A stretch of 64,000 nt of DNA, from NCBI RefSeq assembly GCF_002553505.1, contig NZ_PDCP01000002.1, positions 1 through 64,000 on the forward strand. The letters run 5' to 3'. Shown here one piece after another: positions 18,009 to 28,129 of this stretch. Each line of letters opens with the position of its first letter. Within the stretch, counting starts at the first letter, position 1. The stretch is from Mycolicibacterium agri (GTDB lineage Bacteria > Actinomycetota > Actinomycetes > Mycobacteriales > Mycobacteriaceae). The notes under the pieces were generated by a model, which saw only the letters and a list, made by a program, of their open reading frames with translations, was not told the origin of the DNA and searched no databases. Made by a program: the position numbers and the translations under genes.

Positions 18009-18038
18009 GTCGGCGGGTCGGCGGGTCGGCCGGTCGGC
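18009..18038. repeat. 8-bp tandem repeat after prpB
   Basis: GTCGGCGG is repeated about 3.75 times in the 120-bp gap between prpB and ppx, with one C substitution in the third unit. It could be a variable-number locus. No function is evident. Confidence 0.7.
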
Positions 18039-18046
18039 TAGTTGAG

Positions 18047-18946
18047 CTAGTCGGCGACGCGGAAATTGAAGATCGATTCGTCGAACCGGTTGTAGTCCTC
18101 GTAACCGACGAGGTCGTAGAGGTCGCGGCGGTGCTGCATCTCCTCCAGGTGCGACACCAGCGTGCCTTCGGTGCGCAGCGTTCTGAGTGCGCGCTCGGCG
18201 GCGCTCATCGCCATCCGCAGCAGTGACACCGGCCAGATCACGACATTCACCCCGACGTCGCGCAGCTGGTCGGTGGTGAACAGCTCGCTCTTCCCGAACT
18301 CGGTCATGTTGGCCAGCATCGGCACGTCGACGGCGGCGCGGACGGCTTCGAACTCGGCGAGCGATTCCAGCGCCTCGGGGAAAACCGCATCGGCGCCGGC
18401 ATCGACCAGCCGCTTGGCGCGCGCAATGGTCACCTCAAGGCCTTCGACAGCGCGGATATCGGTGCGGGCGACGACGACGAGGTTCGGGTCACGCCGGGCG
18501 TCGACGGCGGCGCGGATGCGCTTGGTCGCCGTCGCGTCGTCGACCACCTGCTTGCCGTCGAGATGTCCGCAGCGCTTCGGGTTCACCTGGTCTTCGATGT
18601 GCAGCGCCGCGACGCCTGCTTCTTCCAACTCCTGCACCGTGCGGGCGACGTTGATCGGTTCACCGAAACCGGTGTCGGCGTCGGCCAATACGGGTAACTC
18701 GGTGACCCGTGCGATCTGGCGGTTGCGGGTGGCGACCTCGCTGAGCGTGGTCAGCCCGATGTCGGGAAGGCCGAGGTCGGCGCTGAGCACCGCACCGGAT
18801 ACGTAAACCCCGTCGAAGCCGCATTGCTCAATCAGCTTGGCGGACAGCGGATTGAACGCCCCGGGGAGTTGCACCAACTCGCCGGAGGCCAGCCGTTGCC
18901 GCAGCCGCTGGCGTTTCTCGGCCGCGGTCGTCGTCGCGTAGAGCAC
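18047..18946 (-). CDS. prpB: Methylisocitrate lyase (isocitrate lyase superfamily)
   Basis: A 299-residue PEP mutase/isocitrate lyase-type enzyme expected to split 2-methylisocitrate to pyruvate and succinate. The catalytic cysteine is C126 in NPKRCGHLDGK, metal ligands lie in LADADTGFGEP and HIEDQVNPK. The start is GTG at 18946, 12 bp after prpD, so they form one operon with the gntR gene. No prpC is present in the window. Related lyases act on dimethylmalate or similar, so the precise substrate is an inference from the pairing with prpD. Confidence 0.88.
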   Translation of the reverse strand: MLYATTTAAEKRQRLRQRLASGELVQLPGAFNPLSAKLIEQCGFDGVYVSGAVLSADLGLPDIGLTTLSEVATRNRQIARVTELPVLADADTGFGEPINVARTVQELEEAGVAALHIEDQVNPKRCGHLDGKQVVDDATATKRIRAAVDARRDPNLVVVARTDIRAVEGLEVTIARAKRLVDAGADAVFPEALESLAEFEAVRAAVDVPMLANMTEFGKSELFTTDQLRDVGVNVVIWPVSLLRMAMSAAERALRTLRTEGTLVSHLEEMQHRRDLYDLVGYEDYNRFDESIFNFRVAD

Positions 18947-18958
18947 GTCTACTCCTCG

Positions 18959-20476
18959 TCAGAAGATTCCGGGCGGCCCAGGTGGTGGCAGCACGCCCGC
19001 GGGTGCGGCGAACGTCAACTCCCGCACCTCTTTCGGTCCCAATTCCGGCAGCCGCAGCGCCAAGGCGAGGAATCGCTCGGCTTCCTCTTCGCCCAGCACC
19101 GGCACCGCCAGGCTGCGGTATTTGTGCACGTACTCGTCGCGACCGAACGGCCGCGCACCGTTGGGATGCGCGTCGGCGACGCTGATTTCGTCCGCGACGG
19201 TGCGGCCGTCGGTCAGCGTGATCACCACGCGTCCGCCGTAGGACGCATCACCGCCCGTGCTGTGGTAACGCTGTGTCCATTCCGGGTCTTCGACGGTGGT
19301 GATCTTGTTCCACAGCGCGACGGTGTCGGGACGCGACGCGCGCTCGGGGGTGTAGGACGCCTCGTGGTGCCATGCCCTGTCCTGCAGCGCGACCGCGAAG
19401 ATGTACGGCAGCGAGTGATCGAGGGTCTCCCGCGACGCGTGCGGGTCGTACTTCTGCGGGTCGCCCGCTCCCGATCCGATGACGTAGTGCGTGTGATGCG
19501 ACGTATGGATGACGATGCTGTCCACCCGCTCCGGGTCGGCGACGTCCGGGTTGTCCCCGGACAGCTTGCGCGCCAGGTCGATCCACGCTTGCGCCTGGTA
19601 CTCGGCGGAGTGCTCCTTCGTGTAGCTGGCGAGGATGGCGCGCTTGGGCTCACCCGGCTCCGGAAGCGGCACCTCGTAACTCGCGTCCGGCCCGTCGAGC
19701 AGCCAGGCGATGACACCGTCCTCACCCTCGTAGATCGGCGACGGGCTGGTCTGTCCCCGCATGGCCCGGTCAACGGCTTCGATCGCGATCTTGCCCGCGA
19801 AGGCCGGCGCATACGCCTTCCACGAGGAGATCTCCCCCTTGCGGGACTGGCGCGTGGTCGTCGTCGTGTGCAGCGCCTGCCCGATCGCCTGGTAGATCAC
19901 TTCGGTGGGCAGTCCGAGCAGCGTCCCCACAGCCGCGGCCGCCGACGGCCCGAGGTGGGCGATGTGGTCAATCTTGTGCTTGTGCAGGCTGATTGCCCGC
20001 ACCAGATCGATCTGCAGCTCGTAGCCGGTGGCAATCCCGCGCACGACCGAGGCGCCGTCGCTTCCGACATGCTGAGCCACCGCGACGACCGGCGGGATGT
20101 TGTCACCGGGATGCGAGTAGTCGGCGGCCAGGAAGGTGTCGTGAAAGTCCAACTCCCGCACCGCAACTCCATTCGCCCAGGCTGCCCACTCGGGGCTGGT
20201 GCGCACACTGGAATCGAGGCCGAAAACGGTGGCGCCGTCGCCTCCGCTGCTGGCCACGTGCGCGGTGGCCTGTTCTCGCGCCGCCGACGGCGCCGAGCGG
20301 GCGAGCGACGCCGCCGCAACCCCCGCGTTGTCGATGACGCGGTTGACGATCATCGCGACGACGTCGTCGTCCAGGTCGACGGGATCGGTCGCGACTTGAG
20401 CCATCGCCCAGGCCAATTGGTCCTCGCGGGCGAGGTTTTCCTCGCTGCGGTGGACTCGAACGCGGTGGTTGCGCAT
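18959..20476 (-). CDS. prpD: 2-Methylcitrate dehydratase (MmgE/PrpD family)
   Basis: A 505-residue MmgE/PrpD protein predicted to dehydrate 2-methylcitrate to 2-methyl-cis-aconitate. [20 protein letters not shown] and [20 protein letters not shown] carry the conserved His/Asp region. The two-domain length matches the family. The ATG at 20476 shares ATGA with the gntR stop, so regulator and enzyme are translationally coupled. Other MmgE/PrpD members dehydrate or decarboxylate other tricarboxylates such as cis-aconitate, which is relevant given the tricarboxylate transporter opposite. Confidence 0.88.
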   Translation of the reverse strand: MRNHRVRVHRSEENLAREDQLAWAMAQVATDPVDLDDDVVAMIVNRVIDNAGVAAASLARSAPSAAREQATAHVASSGGDGATVFGLDSSVRTSPEWAAWANGVAVRELDFHDTFLAADYSHPGDNIPPVVAVAQHVGSDGASVVRGIATGYELQIDLVRAISLHKHKIDHIAHLGPSAAAAVGTLLGLPTEVIYQAIGQALHTTTTTRQSRKGEISSWKAYAPAFAGKIAIEAVDRAMRGQTSPSPIYEGEDGVIAWLLDGPDASYEVPLPEPGEPKRAILASYTKEHSAEYQAQAWIDLARKLSGDNPDVADPERVDSIVIHTSHHTHYVIGSGAGDPQKYDPHASRETLDHSLPYIFAVALQDRAWHHEASYTPERASRPDTVALWNKITTVEDPEWTQRYHSTGGDASYGGRVVITLTDGRTVADEISVADAHPNGARPFGRDEYVHKYRSLAVPVLGEEEAERFLALALRLPELGPKEVRELTFAAPAGVLPPPGPPGIF

Positions 20477-21168
20477 CAGCGATGCCCTTTCTGGTCGTTC
20501 GTTCCGAGACCGGTGTAGTCATGCCGGAAATGCTCAAGGCTGTTGTGCAAGTGGACGTGTGTCGCGTGTGCGGCGAGATCGGCGTCGTGGTTGGCGATGG
20601 CCGAAGCGATCAGCGCGTGTTCGAGCGCCGAGATGGCCAACCGCGTGGGTGAGGCGCCGGCCTTCCTGCGCACCCTGGCGAGATGGATGCGCAATGCATC
20701 AAGGGCGTCAACGAGATACACGTTGCTGGCCGCCGCGTCGACGGCCTCGTCGAATCGACGGATCAAGCTGTAGTACTCGTTGATCTGGCGCTCGGTCACC
20801 GCCGGGTCGGACAGCGGCCCGTGCCATTGCTGGAAGTCGCGGGCGAATTCGGCGAAGACCTCTCCGTCCGCGCGCCGGGCAGCGAGCCGGGCGGCCTGGG
20901 CTTCCAGGCAAATGCGCATCTCGAAGAGCGCGTCGATGTCGCGGTCGGAGACGTCGGTGACGACCAGTCCACGCCCTCGCCGGTCGTCGAGCAGACCCTC
21001 GGCCACCAGTCGCCCGAACGCCTCCCGGATAGGTGTGCGCGACACCCCGAGCCGTTCGGATTGCTCCACCTCGAACAGCGTCGTTCCGGGTTCGAGCAGG
21101 CCCTCGAGAATGTCGGACCGCAGCTGCTCATAGGCACGCGCGGCCGCACTCGTGGGCTTCGATGGCAT
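20476..21168 (-). CDS. GntR-family (FadR-type) transcriptional regulator
   Basis: A 230-residue regulator with an N-terminal winged helix ([20 protein letters not shown], about residues 31-50) and an FCD helical sensor domain. The ATG at 21168 ([16 protein letters not shown]) is preferred over an upstream in-frame start that would cover the operator. It is the first gene of the gntR-prpD-prpB operon and diverges from tctCBA across a 131-bp region with two GTATAC palindromes. FCD regulators commonly bind organic acids, so it should control both operons in response to the imported acid. Confidence 0.88.
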   Translation of the reverse strand: MPSKPTSAAARAYEQLRSDILEGLLEPGTTLFEVEQSERLGVSRTPIREAFGRLVAEGLLDDRRGRGLVVTDVSDRDIDALFEMRICLEAQAARLAARRADGEVFAEFARDFQQWHGPLSDPAVTERQINEYYSLIRRFDEAVDAAASNVYLVDALDALRIHLARVRRKAGASPTRLAISALEHALIASAIANHDADLAAHATHVHLHNSLEHFRHDYTGLGTNDQKGHR

Positions 21169-21175
21169 CCGCCTA

Positions 21176-21185
21176 GTGTATACAC
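21176..21185. promoter_or_regulatory. GntR operator candidate 1 (GTGTATACAC)
   Basis: A perfect 10-bp palindrome centred at 21180.5, 8 bases upstream of the gntR start. GTATAC cores of this type are the common operator of FadR/FCD-type GntR regulators. Its position would block transcription or translation initiation of gntR-prpD-prpB. Confidence 0.6.
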
Positions 21186-21249
21186 GTGAGACCAAGCCGA
21201 GGATAGTCACCAGGCGTTCTTGGATCGCCCATTGCGATTGCTCGGCGTT

Positions 21250-21259
21250 ATGTATACGT
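21250..21259. promoter_or_regulatory. GntR operator candidate 2 (ATGTATACGT)
   Basis: A second GTATAC core, centred 74 bases (about seven helical turns) from candidate 1 and 41 bases upstream of the tctC start. Same-face spacing of two matching sites between divergent operons suggests one regulator controlling both, possibly by looping. Confidence 0.6.
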
Positions 21260-21299
21260 TCGGGTGATCGACATCGTCGTCACGCCGAAAGAGGCCTTC

Positions 21300-22304
21300 A
21301 TGCGAATCTCACGAATCCTCACGGCGGTCACCGCCGCACTGCTCCTCGCCGCCTGCGGCAACAACACGCAATCAGCCGACAGCGGTAACGGCGGCGACTT
21401 CAAGGCATTGAACAGGGTCGAAATCATCGCGCCGGCGGCGCCGGGCAGCGGCTGGGACCAGACCGCCCGCGCCGTACAGGCCGCGCTCACGGCCGACGAC
21501 CTGGCGCGCAGCGTCGACGTCAAGAACGTGCCCGGCGCGTCGGGCACGGTGGCGTTGGCTCAGGTGGCTCCGCAGAAGGGCAAGAGCGATCTGCTCATCG
21601 CGTCCGGGCTGGCCATGATGAGCGGCATCATCACCAACGGCACGGACGTCACCCTCGACGACCTCACCCCGATCGCCCGCCTGATCGGCGAGTACGAGGT
21701 GATCGTCGTGCCCAAGGACGTGCCATTCAACAACACCGACGAGCTTTTCGCCGCGATCAAGGCCGACCCGAAATCCGTTGCCATCGCGGGAGGTTCGGCC
21801 GGAAGCGCCGACCACATCTTCATCGGACTGCTCGCTCAGCACTACGGAGTCAAGCCGGCCGACGTCAACTACATCCCCTACAGCGGCGGCGGTGAGGCGA
21901 CGACGGCGCTGCTGGGCGGCAAGGTGCAGGCGGGCGTCGCGGGCCTCAACGAGTTCGTCGAGCAGATGAAGAACGGCAACCTGAAGGGGCTGCTCGTCTC
22001 GTCGACCGAACCCATCGAAGGCGTGACGACAGCCCAGACGGCCGGCGATATCGACCCGAATCTGGAGTTCCAGAACTGGCGGTCGATCATGGCGCCCGGC
22101 GGCATCGACGACAGCCTGAAGTCGCAATACATCGACGCGATGACCCGCATGCACGAATCGTCGGCGTGGATGGACGCGATCGAGAAGAACGACTGGACCG
22201 ACTACTTCCTGGCGGGTGACGAATTCGCCACCTGGCTCAAGGAAGAGAACGCACGCGTGCAGACCGTGTTGAACGACCTCGGCTTGGCCAAGCAGGCGGG
22301 TTGA
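21300..22304 (+). CDS. tctC: Tripartite tricarboxylate transporter, solute-binding lipoprotein TctC
   Basis: A 334-residue Bug-family receptor. The signal peptide [20 protein letters not shown] ends in a lipobox with the lipidated Cys at residue 19. The mature protein has the family motifs [26 protein letters not shown] and [17 protein letters not shown]. The ATG at 21300 has GAAAGAGG upstream and is preferred over an in-frame ATG at 21264. It should deliver a carboxylate to TctAB. It is the first gene of tctCBA, opposite gntR-prpD-prpB, which suggests the ligand is a tricarboxylate such as 2-methylcitrate. Confidence 0.92.
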   Translation: MRISRILTAVTAALLLAACGNNTQSADSGNGGDFKALNRVEIIAPAAPGSGWDQTARAVQAALTADDLARSVDVKNVPGASGTVALAQVAPQKGKSDLLIASGLAMMSGIITNGTDVTLDDLTPIARLIGEYEVIVVPKDVPFNNTDELFAAIKADPKSVAIAGGSAGSADHIFIGLLAQHYGVKPADVNYIPYSGGGEATTALLGGKVQAGVAGLNEFVEQMKNGNLKGLLVSSTEPIEGVTTAQTAGDIDPNLEFQNWRSIMAPGGIDDSLKSQYIDAMTRMHESSAWMDAIEKNDWTDYFLAGDEFATWLKEENARVQTVLNDLGLAKQAG

Positions 22305-22819
22305 TGACGGCCGAGTCCTCGTCAGTCGGCGTGCCGCAACGCAAGTCGATCCCCTGGGGGGAGTACGCGATCTCGGCCGCCCTTCTGGGCATCGGAATCG
22401 TCGTGCTGCTCGACGGGCTGCGCCAGAGCGAGTCGAGGTCCGCCTCCGGGGTGGGCGCGGGCTTCATGCCGACGGTCGTCGGCGTGTTGCTCATCGCGCT
22501 GTCGGCGGCGCTGACGGTGCAGATCGTGCGGGGCCGCCTCGGCGAGGCCGACGAGGCCGAAGGCGAAGTCGACGTGCGGCGGACGCGTTGGGTGCCGATG
22601 GCGATCTGCGTCGGAGCCGTGCTGGTGTTCATCGTCGGTGTCGAACCACTGGGCTACGTCATCGTCAGCTCAATTGTGTTCTGGCTGACGGCCTGGGCCG
22701 TCGGCGCGCGACACATCGTGCGCAGCGCGATCATCGCCATCGCTCTGTCGTTGATCGTGTATCTGGCCTTCACGCGGCTGCTGGACATCTACCTTCCCCC
22801 TGGCGTGCTGGGCTTCTGA
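22304..22819 (+). CDS. tctB: Tripartite tricarboxylate transporter small subunit TctB
   Basis: A 171-residue membrane protein with four predicted helices (about 22-40, 54-73, 97-115 and 139-160) and a charged loop in the middle, the usual TctB layout. [17 protein letters not shown] resembles the conserved first hairpin. The ATG at 22304 overlaps the tctC stop by one base, and its stop overlaps the tctA ATG, so the three genes are coupled. Confidence 0.9.
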   Translation: MTAESSSVGVPQRKSIPWGEYAISAALLGIGIVVLLDGLRQSESRSASGVGAGFMPTVVGVLLIALSAALTVQIVRGRLGEADEAEGEVDVRRTRWVPMAICVGAVLVFIVGVEPLGYVIVSSIVFWLTAWAVGARHIVRSAIIAIALSLIVYLAFTRLLDIYLPPGVLGF

Positions 22820-24363
22820 TGACGGGCATCGAAGGACTGCTGGACGGTCTTGCGGTGGCGATCACGCCGCAGGCGCTGCTGTTCGCACTGCTGGGCACGA
22901 TCGTCGGAACGTTGATCGGGGTGCTGCCGGGGATCGGTCCGGCGCTGACCATCGCGCTGTTGCTGCCGATGACGTACGGCCTGGCGCCCGAGTCGGCGTT
23001 CATCATGTTCGCCGGCATCTATTACGGCGCAATGTATGGCGGCTCGACCACCTCCATCCTGCTCAAAACGCCAGGCGAATCCGGTTCGGTGGTCACCGCC
23101 ATCGACGGCAACAAGATGGCCCGCCAGGGCCGGGGCGCGGCCGCGTTGGCCACCGCGGCGATCGGCTCGTTCATCGCAGGGACCATCGCGACGGTGCTGC
23201 TGGCGTTGTTCGCGCCGTGGATGGTCAACGTCGCGGTGAAGCTGGGAGCACCTGACTACTTCGCCCTGATGGTGGTCGCGTTCCTCACGGTCAGCGCGCT
23301 GGTCGGGTCGTCGCCGTTGCGCGGGCTCATCTCGATGTGCCTCGGCCTGGTCGTCGGCCTGATCGGCATCGACTTCCAAAGCGGCCAGCAGCGCCTGGTG
23401 TTCGGACAGGTCGCGCTGATGGACGGCATCGACACCGTGGTGCTGATCGTGGCGCTGTTCGCGGTCGGCGAGGTGCTCTACGTTTCGGCACACCAGGTTT
23501 CGAGCCGCTTCGATCTGCTGCGGCTGGGCAAGGGTGCAAAGTGGATGACGCGCGAAGACTGGGCGCGCTCGTGGCGACCGTGGCTGCGCGGCACCGGCGT
23601 GGGCTTCCCGCTCGGCGTCATACCGGCGGGTGGTTCGGAGATTCCGACGTTCTTGTCCTACGCGTTGGAACGGCGGCTGTCCAAGCACAAGGAGGAGTTC
23701 GGCAAGGGCGCGATCGAAGGCGTGGCGGGTCCCGAGGCCGCCAACAACGCCAACGCCGCAGGCACGCTGGTTCCGCTGCTGGCGCTGGGCATTCCCACCT
23801 CGGCCACCGCGGCCGTCATCCTGGTCGCGTTTCAGCAGTACGGGATTCAGCCGGGTCCGCAGCTGTTGGAGACGCAGTCGGCGCTGGTGTGGGGCCTGAT
23901 CGCCAGCCTGCTGGTGGCCAACCTCATCCTGTTGGCGCTCAACCTGCCGCTGGTGGGCATCTGGGTGAAGATTTTGGAGATCCCCAAGCCGTACCTGTTC
24001 GCCGGGATCATGGTTTTCGCGCTGCTCGGCACCTACGCGGTCAACGGGTCGACGTTCGATGTGGCCGTCCTGCTGGTGATCGGGATCATCGGCTATCTGA
24101 TGCGCCGATTCGGCTTTCCGATCACGCCGATGGTCGTCGGCGCGATTCTCGGCCCCCTCGCCGAAGTCCAACTCCGACGCGCCCTCGACATCGCAGGCGG
24201 CGACGTGCTCGCGCTGGTCAGCACGCCGTTCACCATCGTGGTCTACCTCGCCCTCGCGGTAGTCCTGGTGATGGGATACGTGCTGCGCAGGCGCGCCACT
24301 CGGACGGTGCCCGCGGACTCGGGCGTCGACGAGCAGTCGACCTCGGGCGCGGAATCGCAGTGA
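22819..24363 (+). CDS. tctA: Tripartite tricarboxylate transporter large permease TctA
   Basis: A 514-residue permease with about 12 membrane helices. Signature motifs are [20 protein letters not shown], the [20 protein letters not shown] loop, [20 protein letters not shown] and [15 protein letters not shown]. TctA couples uptake to an ion gradient. The ATG at 22819 shares ATGA with the tctB stop. A hydrophilic tail ends in [14 protein letters not shown]. It is about 40% similar by eye to the second TctA at 61125-62621, so the two systems are separate acquisitions or old paralogues. Confidence 0.93.
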   Translation: MTGIEGLLDGLAVAITPQALLFALLGTIVGTLIGVLPGIGPALTIALLLPMTYGLAPESAFIMFAGIYYGAMYGGSTTSILLKTPGESGSVVTAIDGNKMARQGRGAAALATAAIGSFIAGTIATVLLALFAPWMVNVAVKLGAPDYFALMVVAFLTVSALVGSSPLRGLISMCLGLVVGLIGIDFQSGQQRLVFGQVALMDGIDTVVLIVALFAVGEVLYVSAHQVSSRFDLLRLGKGAKWMTREDWARSWRPWLRGTGVGFPLGVIPAGGSEIPTFLSYALERRLSKHKEEFGKGAIEGVAGPEAANNANAAGTLVPLLALGIPTSATAAVILVAFQQYGIQPGPQLLETQSALVWGLIASLLVANLILLALNLPLVGIWVKILEIPKPYLFAGIMVFALLGTYAVNGSTFDVAVLLVIGIIGYLMRRFGFPITPMVVGAILGPLAEVQLRRALDIAGGDVLALVSTPFTIVVYLALAVVLVMGYVLRRRATRTVPADSGVDEQSTSGAESQ

Positions 24364-24414
24364 GGTAGACGGCCTCAAGATCGAATTGGCCTGCGCCCCA
24401 TTGGCCTGCGCTCG

Positions 24415-24456
24415 TTCCAAGCGCGCCATTCCAAGCGCGCCATTCCAAGCGCGCCT
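24415..24456. repeat. 14-bp tandem repeat, three copies
   Basis: TTCCAAGCGCGCCA occurs three times head to tail (24415-24428, 24429-24442, 24443-24456; the last base of the third differs). Just upstream, TTGGCCTGCGC also occurs twice (24386-24396 and 24401-24411). The array sits between tctA and the Rv0495c-like gene, at the junction of the accessory island and the backbone. Confidence 0.85.
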
Positions 24457-24495
24457 CGTTATCGAAAGCCGCCCGATGAGGGTAGCGTTGGATGC

Positions 24496-25272
24496 GTGAC
24501 GAGTGAGTACCCCGGTGAAGTTGAACTGGATTTCGCCCGCGAATGGGTGGAGTTCTACGACCCGGACAACCCCGAACACCTGATCGCCGCCGACATGACG
24601 TGGCTGCTGTCGCGATGGACGTGTGTGTTCGGCACCCCGTCGTGCAAGGGCACCGTCAAGGGCAGGCCGGACGACGGATGCTGCTCGCACGGCGCGTTCC
24701 TCTCCGACAAGGCCGACCGCAAACGTCTGGACAAAGCGGTCAAGCAGCTGACCGACGAGGATTGGCAGTTCCGCAGCAAGGGCCTCGGTCCCAAGGGCTA
24801 TCTGGAGATGGACGAGTACGAGGACAAGCCCAACCTGCGGACCCGAAAGTACAAGGGCGCCTGCATATTTCTCAATCGGCCGGGCTTCGAGGGCGGTATC
24901 GGCTGCGCGTTGCACATCAAGGCGATGAAGCTGGGCGTCGAGCCGTTGACGATGAAGCCCGACGTGTGCTGGCAGCTGCCGATCCGGCGCACCCAGGAAT
25001 GGGTGACGCGTCCTGACGGGTCGGAGATCCTCAAGACCTGGATCACCGAGTACGACCGCCGCGGCTGGGGCGAGGGCGGCCTCGACCTGAACTGGTACTG
25101 CACCGGTGACCCGAACGCCCACGTCGGCACCCGTCAGGTGTGGGAGTCCTACGCCCCGGAGTTGACCGAACTGCTCGGCGAGAAGGCCTACGCCGAGTTG
25201 GCGGCAATGTGCAAGCGGCGCAGCGCTTTAGGGCTGATCGCCGTGCACCCGGCGACGCGCGCGGCCGAGTAG
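24496..25272 (+). CDS. Cysteine-rich conserved protein (Rv0495c-like)
   Basis: A 258-residue soluble protein rich in Cys: [11 protein letters not shown] and [10 protein letters not shown] (about residues 43-67), [19 protein letters not shown] (about 122-140), PDVCWQLP and NWYCTGDP. The spacing recalls YkgJ/DUF3109-type metal or Fe-S binding proteins, but no function is known. The start is GTG at 24496. It is the backbone neighbour of regX3 in M. tuberculosis (Rv0495c), convergent with it as here. Confidence 0.75.
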   Translation: MTSEYPGEVELDFAREWVEFYDPDNPEHLIAADMTWLLSRWTCVFGTPSCKGTVKGRPDDGCCSHGAFLSDKADRKRLDKAVKQLTDEDWQFRSKGLGPKGYLEMDEYEDKPNLRTRKYKGACIFLNRPGFEGGIGCALHIKAMKLGVEPLTMKPDVCWQLPIRRTQEWVTRPDGSEILKTWITEYDRRGWGEGGLDLNWYCTGDPNAHVGTRQVWESYAPELTELLGEKAYAELAAMCKRRSALGLIAVHPATRAAE

Positions 25273-25278
25273 GCATCA

Positions 25279-25298
25279 GCGCGCCAGTCTTAGCGCGC
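25279..25298. terminator. Short GC hairpin between convergent genes
   Basis: GCGCGC (25279-25284) and GCGCGC (25293-25298) can pair around an 8-base loop in the 44-bp gap between the Rv0495c-like gene and regX3. It could stop transcription from both sides, but it is short. Confidence 0.3.
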
Positions 25299-25316
25299 GA
25301 CTCTTGGCCCTGAGCT

Positions 25317-26003
25317 TTAGCCCTCGAGCTTGTAGCCGAGGCCGCGCACCGTCACCAGATGCACCGGGTTGGCCGGGTCGGCCTCGATCTTCGACCGCAG
25401 CCGCTTGACGTGCACGTCGAGGGTCTTGGTGTCGCCGACGTAGTCGGCACCCCACACCCGGTCGATCAGCTGCCCGCGGGTGAGCACCCGGCCGCTGTTG
25501 CGCATCAGATACTCGAGCAGGTCGAATTCCTTGAGCGGCAACGTGATCGGCTCGCCGTTGACCGAGACGACATGGCGTTCGACGTCCATCCGCACCGGGC
25601 CGGCCTCCAGCACGCCGTCGCTGATACCGACGTCGTCGGCGTCGGCGCCGCGGCGCAGCACCGCCCTGATCCGGGCAATCAGTTCACGCGCCGAGTACGG
25701 CTTGGTGACATAATCGTCGGCGCCCAATTCGAGGCCGACGACCTTGTCGATCTCGCTGTCGCGCGCGGTCACCATGATGACCGGGACGCTGGAGCGCGCC
25801 CGCAACTGCCTGCACACGTCGGTGCCGCTCATGCCGGGCAGCATCAAGTCGAGCAACACGATGTCCGCGCCCGCGCGCTCGAACTCGGCAAGGGCCGAAG
25901 GCCCGTCGGCGACAACGGTGGCTTCGAAGCCCTCTTTGCGCAGCAGGAACGCCAAGGGATCGGCCAGGGACTCCTCGTCCTCGACGATCAACACATTGGT
26001 CAT
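25317..26003 (-). CDS. regX3: Response regulator RegX3 (OmpR/PhoB family)
   Basis: A 228-residue phosphate-responsive regulator, near-identical by eye to RegX3. The receiver domain holds the acidic pair in VEDEES, the phospho-acceptor D52 in LLDLMLPG and K in YVTKPYSA. The C-terminal winged helix ends in VTVRGLGYKLEG. The ATG at 26003 gives the known MTNVLIVEDE start; an upstream ATG at 26015 sits directly on GAGAGGA and might add four residues. Only 17 bp separate it from senX3. Confidence 0.96.
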   Translation of the reverse strand: MTNVLIVEDEESLADPLAFLLRKEGFEATVVADGPSALAEFERAGADIVLLDLMLPGMSGTDVCRQLRARSSVPVIMVTARDSEIDKVVGLELGADDYVTKPYSARELIARIRAVLRRGADADDVGISDGVLEAGPVRMDVERHVVSVNGEPITLPLKEFDLLEYLMRNSGRVLTRGQLIDRVWGADYVGDTKTLDVHVKRLRSKIEADPANPVHLVTVRGLGYKLEG

Positions 26004-26020
26004 GGACGTCGTCATTCCTC

Positions 26021-27202
26021 TCATTGATCCGAGCGTTTGTCGGACTCGTTCGCGTGATCGGGATAGGCCGGGATGGACAGCGTGAAGGTCGACCCTGTGC
26101 CGGGTTGGCTCCACAACCGGATCGAGCCATTGTGGTTGGCCGCAACGTGTTTGACGATCGCAAGCCCGAGGCCGGTGCCACCGGTGGCGCGTGATCGGGC
26201 CTTGTCGACGCGGAAGAATCGCTCGAACACCCGCTCCTGGTCGGCGGGGGCGATACCGATTCCCCGGTCCGTGACAGCGATTTCGATGTAGTCACCTTTA
26301 CGCCGTCGACTGATCGACACCGGAGATCCGTTGGGCGAGTAAGCGATTGCGTTGGACACCAGGTTGGCCAACGCGGTGACGAGAAGGGGTTGGTCGCCGA
26401 GCACCTTGAATCCGGTCGGCTGGTCGGTGGTGATCTCGATGTTGGCGGTCTCGGCGGCAACCTTGTACCGCGACAACGCTTCTGCGACGACGGTGTCGAC
26501 GTCGACGGCCTCGAGGTCGGGTAGCGGTTCGGCGCCTTGCAGGCGCGACAGTTCGATCAGTTCGCCGACCATGTTGGCCAGCCGGTTGGATTCGGCGACC
26601 ATCTTTCCGGCGAAGCGACGCACGGTGTCCGGGTCGTCGGCCGAGGCGAGCAGTGCTTCGGCCAGCACACCCATGGCGCCGACCGGGGTTTTGAGTTCGT
26701 GGCTGACGTTGGCGACGAAATCGCGTCGGGTGGCCTCCATCCGCGCGTGTTCGGATTGGTCGTCGACGTAGACGACGGCGAAGCGGCGGTCCTCCTCGGT
26801 CAGCAGGCGAACGTGGCCGCGCACCGAAAGTCCGGACCGGCCGCGATGCATGCGGTCGCGCGGCGACAGGTCGACCTCGCTGTCTTCGCCGGTTTTGAGT
26901 GTGCGCTGGGCGGCCTCCCAGGCACGGTCGTCGAGCAGACGGTCGCGCACCAGCCCCAGCTCGCGGGCACGGTCGTTGCTGTAGACGACGTCACGGTAGG
27001 TGTCGACCACGACGATGCCGACGGGAGAGAGCGAGACGATGTGGTCGAGCATCTGCGAGACGGTGATACCCGACTGCTGGGCCGATCGCCGCTGCCTGCG
27101 TTCGATGACCCTCGGTGCTACACCCGCCCCGACGCCGATCCCGATCAGCAACGCGAGCAGTGCCACGCCTGCCGTCAGCAGCAGTGCGGTTTCCACACCC
27201 AC
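26021..27202 (-). CDS. senX3: Sensor histidine kinase SenX3
   Basis: A 393-residue membrane kinase. An N-terminal membrane segment (about 5-28) is followed by a PAS-like domain (about 48-150) and the HisKA domain with phospho-acceptor H168 in [12 protein letters not shown]. The HATPase domain has the N box [10 protein letters not shown] and G boxes DRGIGI and GGTGLGLAI. It phosphorylates RegX3 under phosphate limitation. The start is GTG at 27202. The senX3-regX3 gap lacks the MIRU repeats found there in M. tuberculosis. Confidence 0.95.
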   Translation of the reverse strand: MGVETALLLTAGVALLALLIGIGVGAGVAPRVIERRQRRSAQQSGITVSQMLDHIVSLSPVGIVVVDTYRDVVYSNDRARELGLVRDRLLDDRAWEAAQRTLKTGEDSEVDLSPRDRMHRGRSGLSVRGHVRLLTEEDRRFAVVYVDDQSEHARMEATRRDFVANVSHELKTPVGAMGVLAEALLASADDPDTVRRFAGKMVAESNRLANMVGELIELSRLQGAEPLPDLEAVDVDTVVAEALSRYKVAAETANIEITTDQPTGFKVLGDQPLLVTALANLVSNAIAYSPNGSPVSISRRRKGDYIEIAVTDRGIGIAPADQERVFERFFRVDKARSRATGGTGLGLAIVKHVAANHNGSIRLWSQPGTGSTFTLSIPAYPDHANESDKRSDQ

Positions 27203-27280
27203 GAGCAGATCGTACGTAACGGGTGAACGTCATCCCAGCAGCGAGCGGCCAAATCGGGAGAAGTCACACAGTCAAATGCA

Positions 27281-27301
27281 GGTGTTTTACCGGTGTTCAC
27301 C
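27281..27301. promoter_or_regulatory. PHO-box-like direct repeat upstream of senX3
   Basis: GGTGTTTTACC (27281-27291) is followed directly by GGTGTTCACC (27292-27301), about 80 bases upstream of senX3, and a single GGTGAAC lies nearer the gene (27222-27228). Tandem TTCACC-type half-sites are the PhoB/RegX3 pattern, so this is a plausible autoregulatory RegX3 site in the 125-bp gap between gpm1 and senX3. Confidence 0.45.
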
Positions 27302-27327
27302 TGCTGTTAGCCCCGAGGGAGCGGTGT

Positions 27328-28077
27328 TTACTTCGCGCCCTGGGCCGCGACGGCGGCCGCACCCGCGGCGGCAGCCTCGGGATCGAGATAGGTGCCGCCG
27401 ATGACCTTCGGGCGCAGGTCGCCGTCGAGGTCGTACCGCAGCGGGATGCCGGTCGGAATGTTGAGGCCGACGACATCCTCGTCGGACATCTGATCGAGGT
27501 ATTTGACCAGCGCCCGCAGCGAGTTGCCGTGCGCCGCGATCAACACCGTCTTGCCGGCCCGCAGGTCGGGCACGATCGCCTCGGTGAAATACGGCACGAA
27601 CCGGGCGACCACGTCCTTGAGGCATTCGGTCTTCGGCGGGCCGCCGGGGATATCGGCGTAGCGCGGGTCGTCGTCCTGGCTGTATTCGCTGGTCGGGTCG
27701 AGCGGCGGTGGCGGGGTGTCATAGCTGCGGCGCCACGCCATGAACTGCTCTTCGCCGTACTTTTCTTTCGTCTCGGCCTTGTTGAGGCCCTGCAGCGCGC
27801 CGTAGTGGCGCTCGTTGAGCCGCCAGTCGCGGTGCACGGGAATCCAATGCCGATCGGCCTTGTCCAGCGCGATGTTCGCGGTCGTGATCGCGCGGCGCAG
27901 CAGCGACGTGTACACCACGTCGGGCAGGCGGTCCAGCTCCTTGATCAACTCGCCCGCGCGGAGCGCCTCCTGCCTGCCCTTCTCGGTGAGGTCGACGTCG
28001 ACCCATCCGGTGAACAGGTTCAGCGCGTTCCATTCGCTTTCGCCGTGACGCAAGAGGATCAGCGTGGAATCTCCCAT
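27328..28077 (-). CDS. gpm1: 2,3-bisphosphoglycerate-dependent phosphoglycerate mutase
   Basis: A 249-residue glycolytic enzyme interconverting 3- and 2-phosphoglycerate. The phospho-histidine is H11 in [10 protein letters not shown], followed by [11 protein letters not shown], the [14 protein letters not shown] segment and the second catalytic His in [12 protein letters not shown]. An alanine-rich tail extends beyond the fold. The ATG at 28077 gives [13 protein letters not shown]; longer in-frame readings have no family support. It follows a terminator-like repeat that separates it from the mshA operon. Confidence 0.95.
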   Translation of the reverse strand: MGDSTLILLRHGESEWNALNLFTGWVDVDLTEKGRQEALRAGELIKELDRLPDVVYTSLLRRAITTANIALDKADRHWIPVHRDWRLNERHYGALQGLNKAETKEKYGEEQFMAWRRSYDTPPPPLDPTSEYSQDDDPRYADIPGGPPKTECLKDVVARFVPYFTEAIVPDLRAGKTVLIAAHGNSLRALVKYLDQMSDEDVVGLNIPTGIPLRYDLDGDLRPKVIGGTYLDPEAAAAGAAAVAAQGAK

Positions 28078-28129
28078 GCCGAAGAGACTATCCCGGCGCC
28101 CGGATGCCGCGCTGCCCGCGGTCTGCGGC

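Noticed and set aside
22789..25122. A 777-codon minus-strand open frame across tctA and the Rv0495c-like gene
   Set aside because: It is the antisense shadow of two well-supported genes and crosses their boundary; the translation has no recognisable domain.
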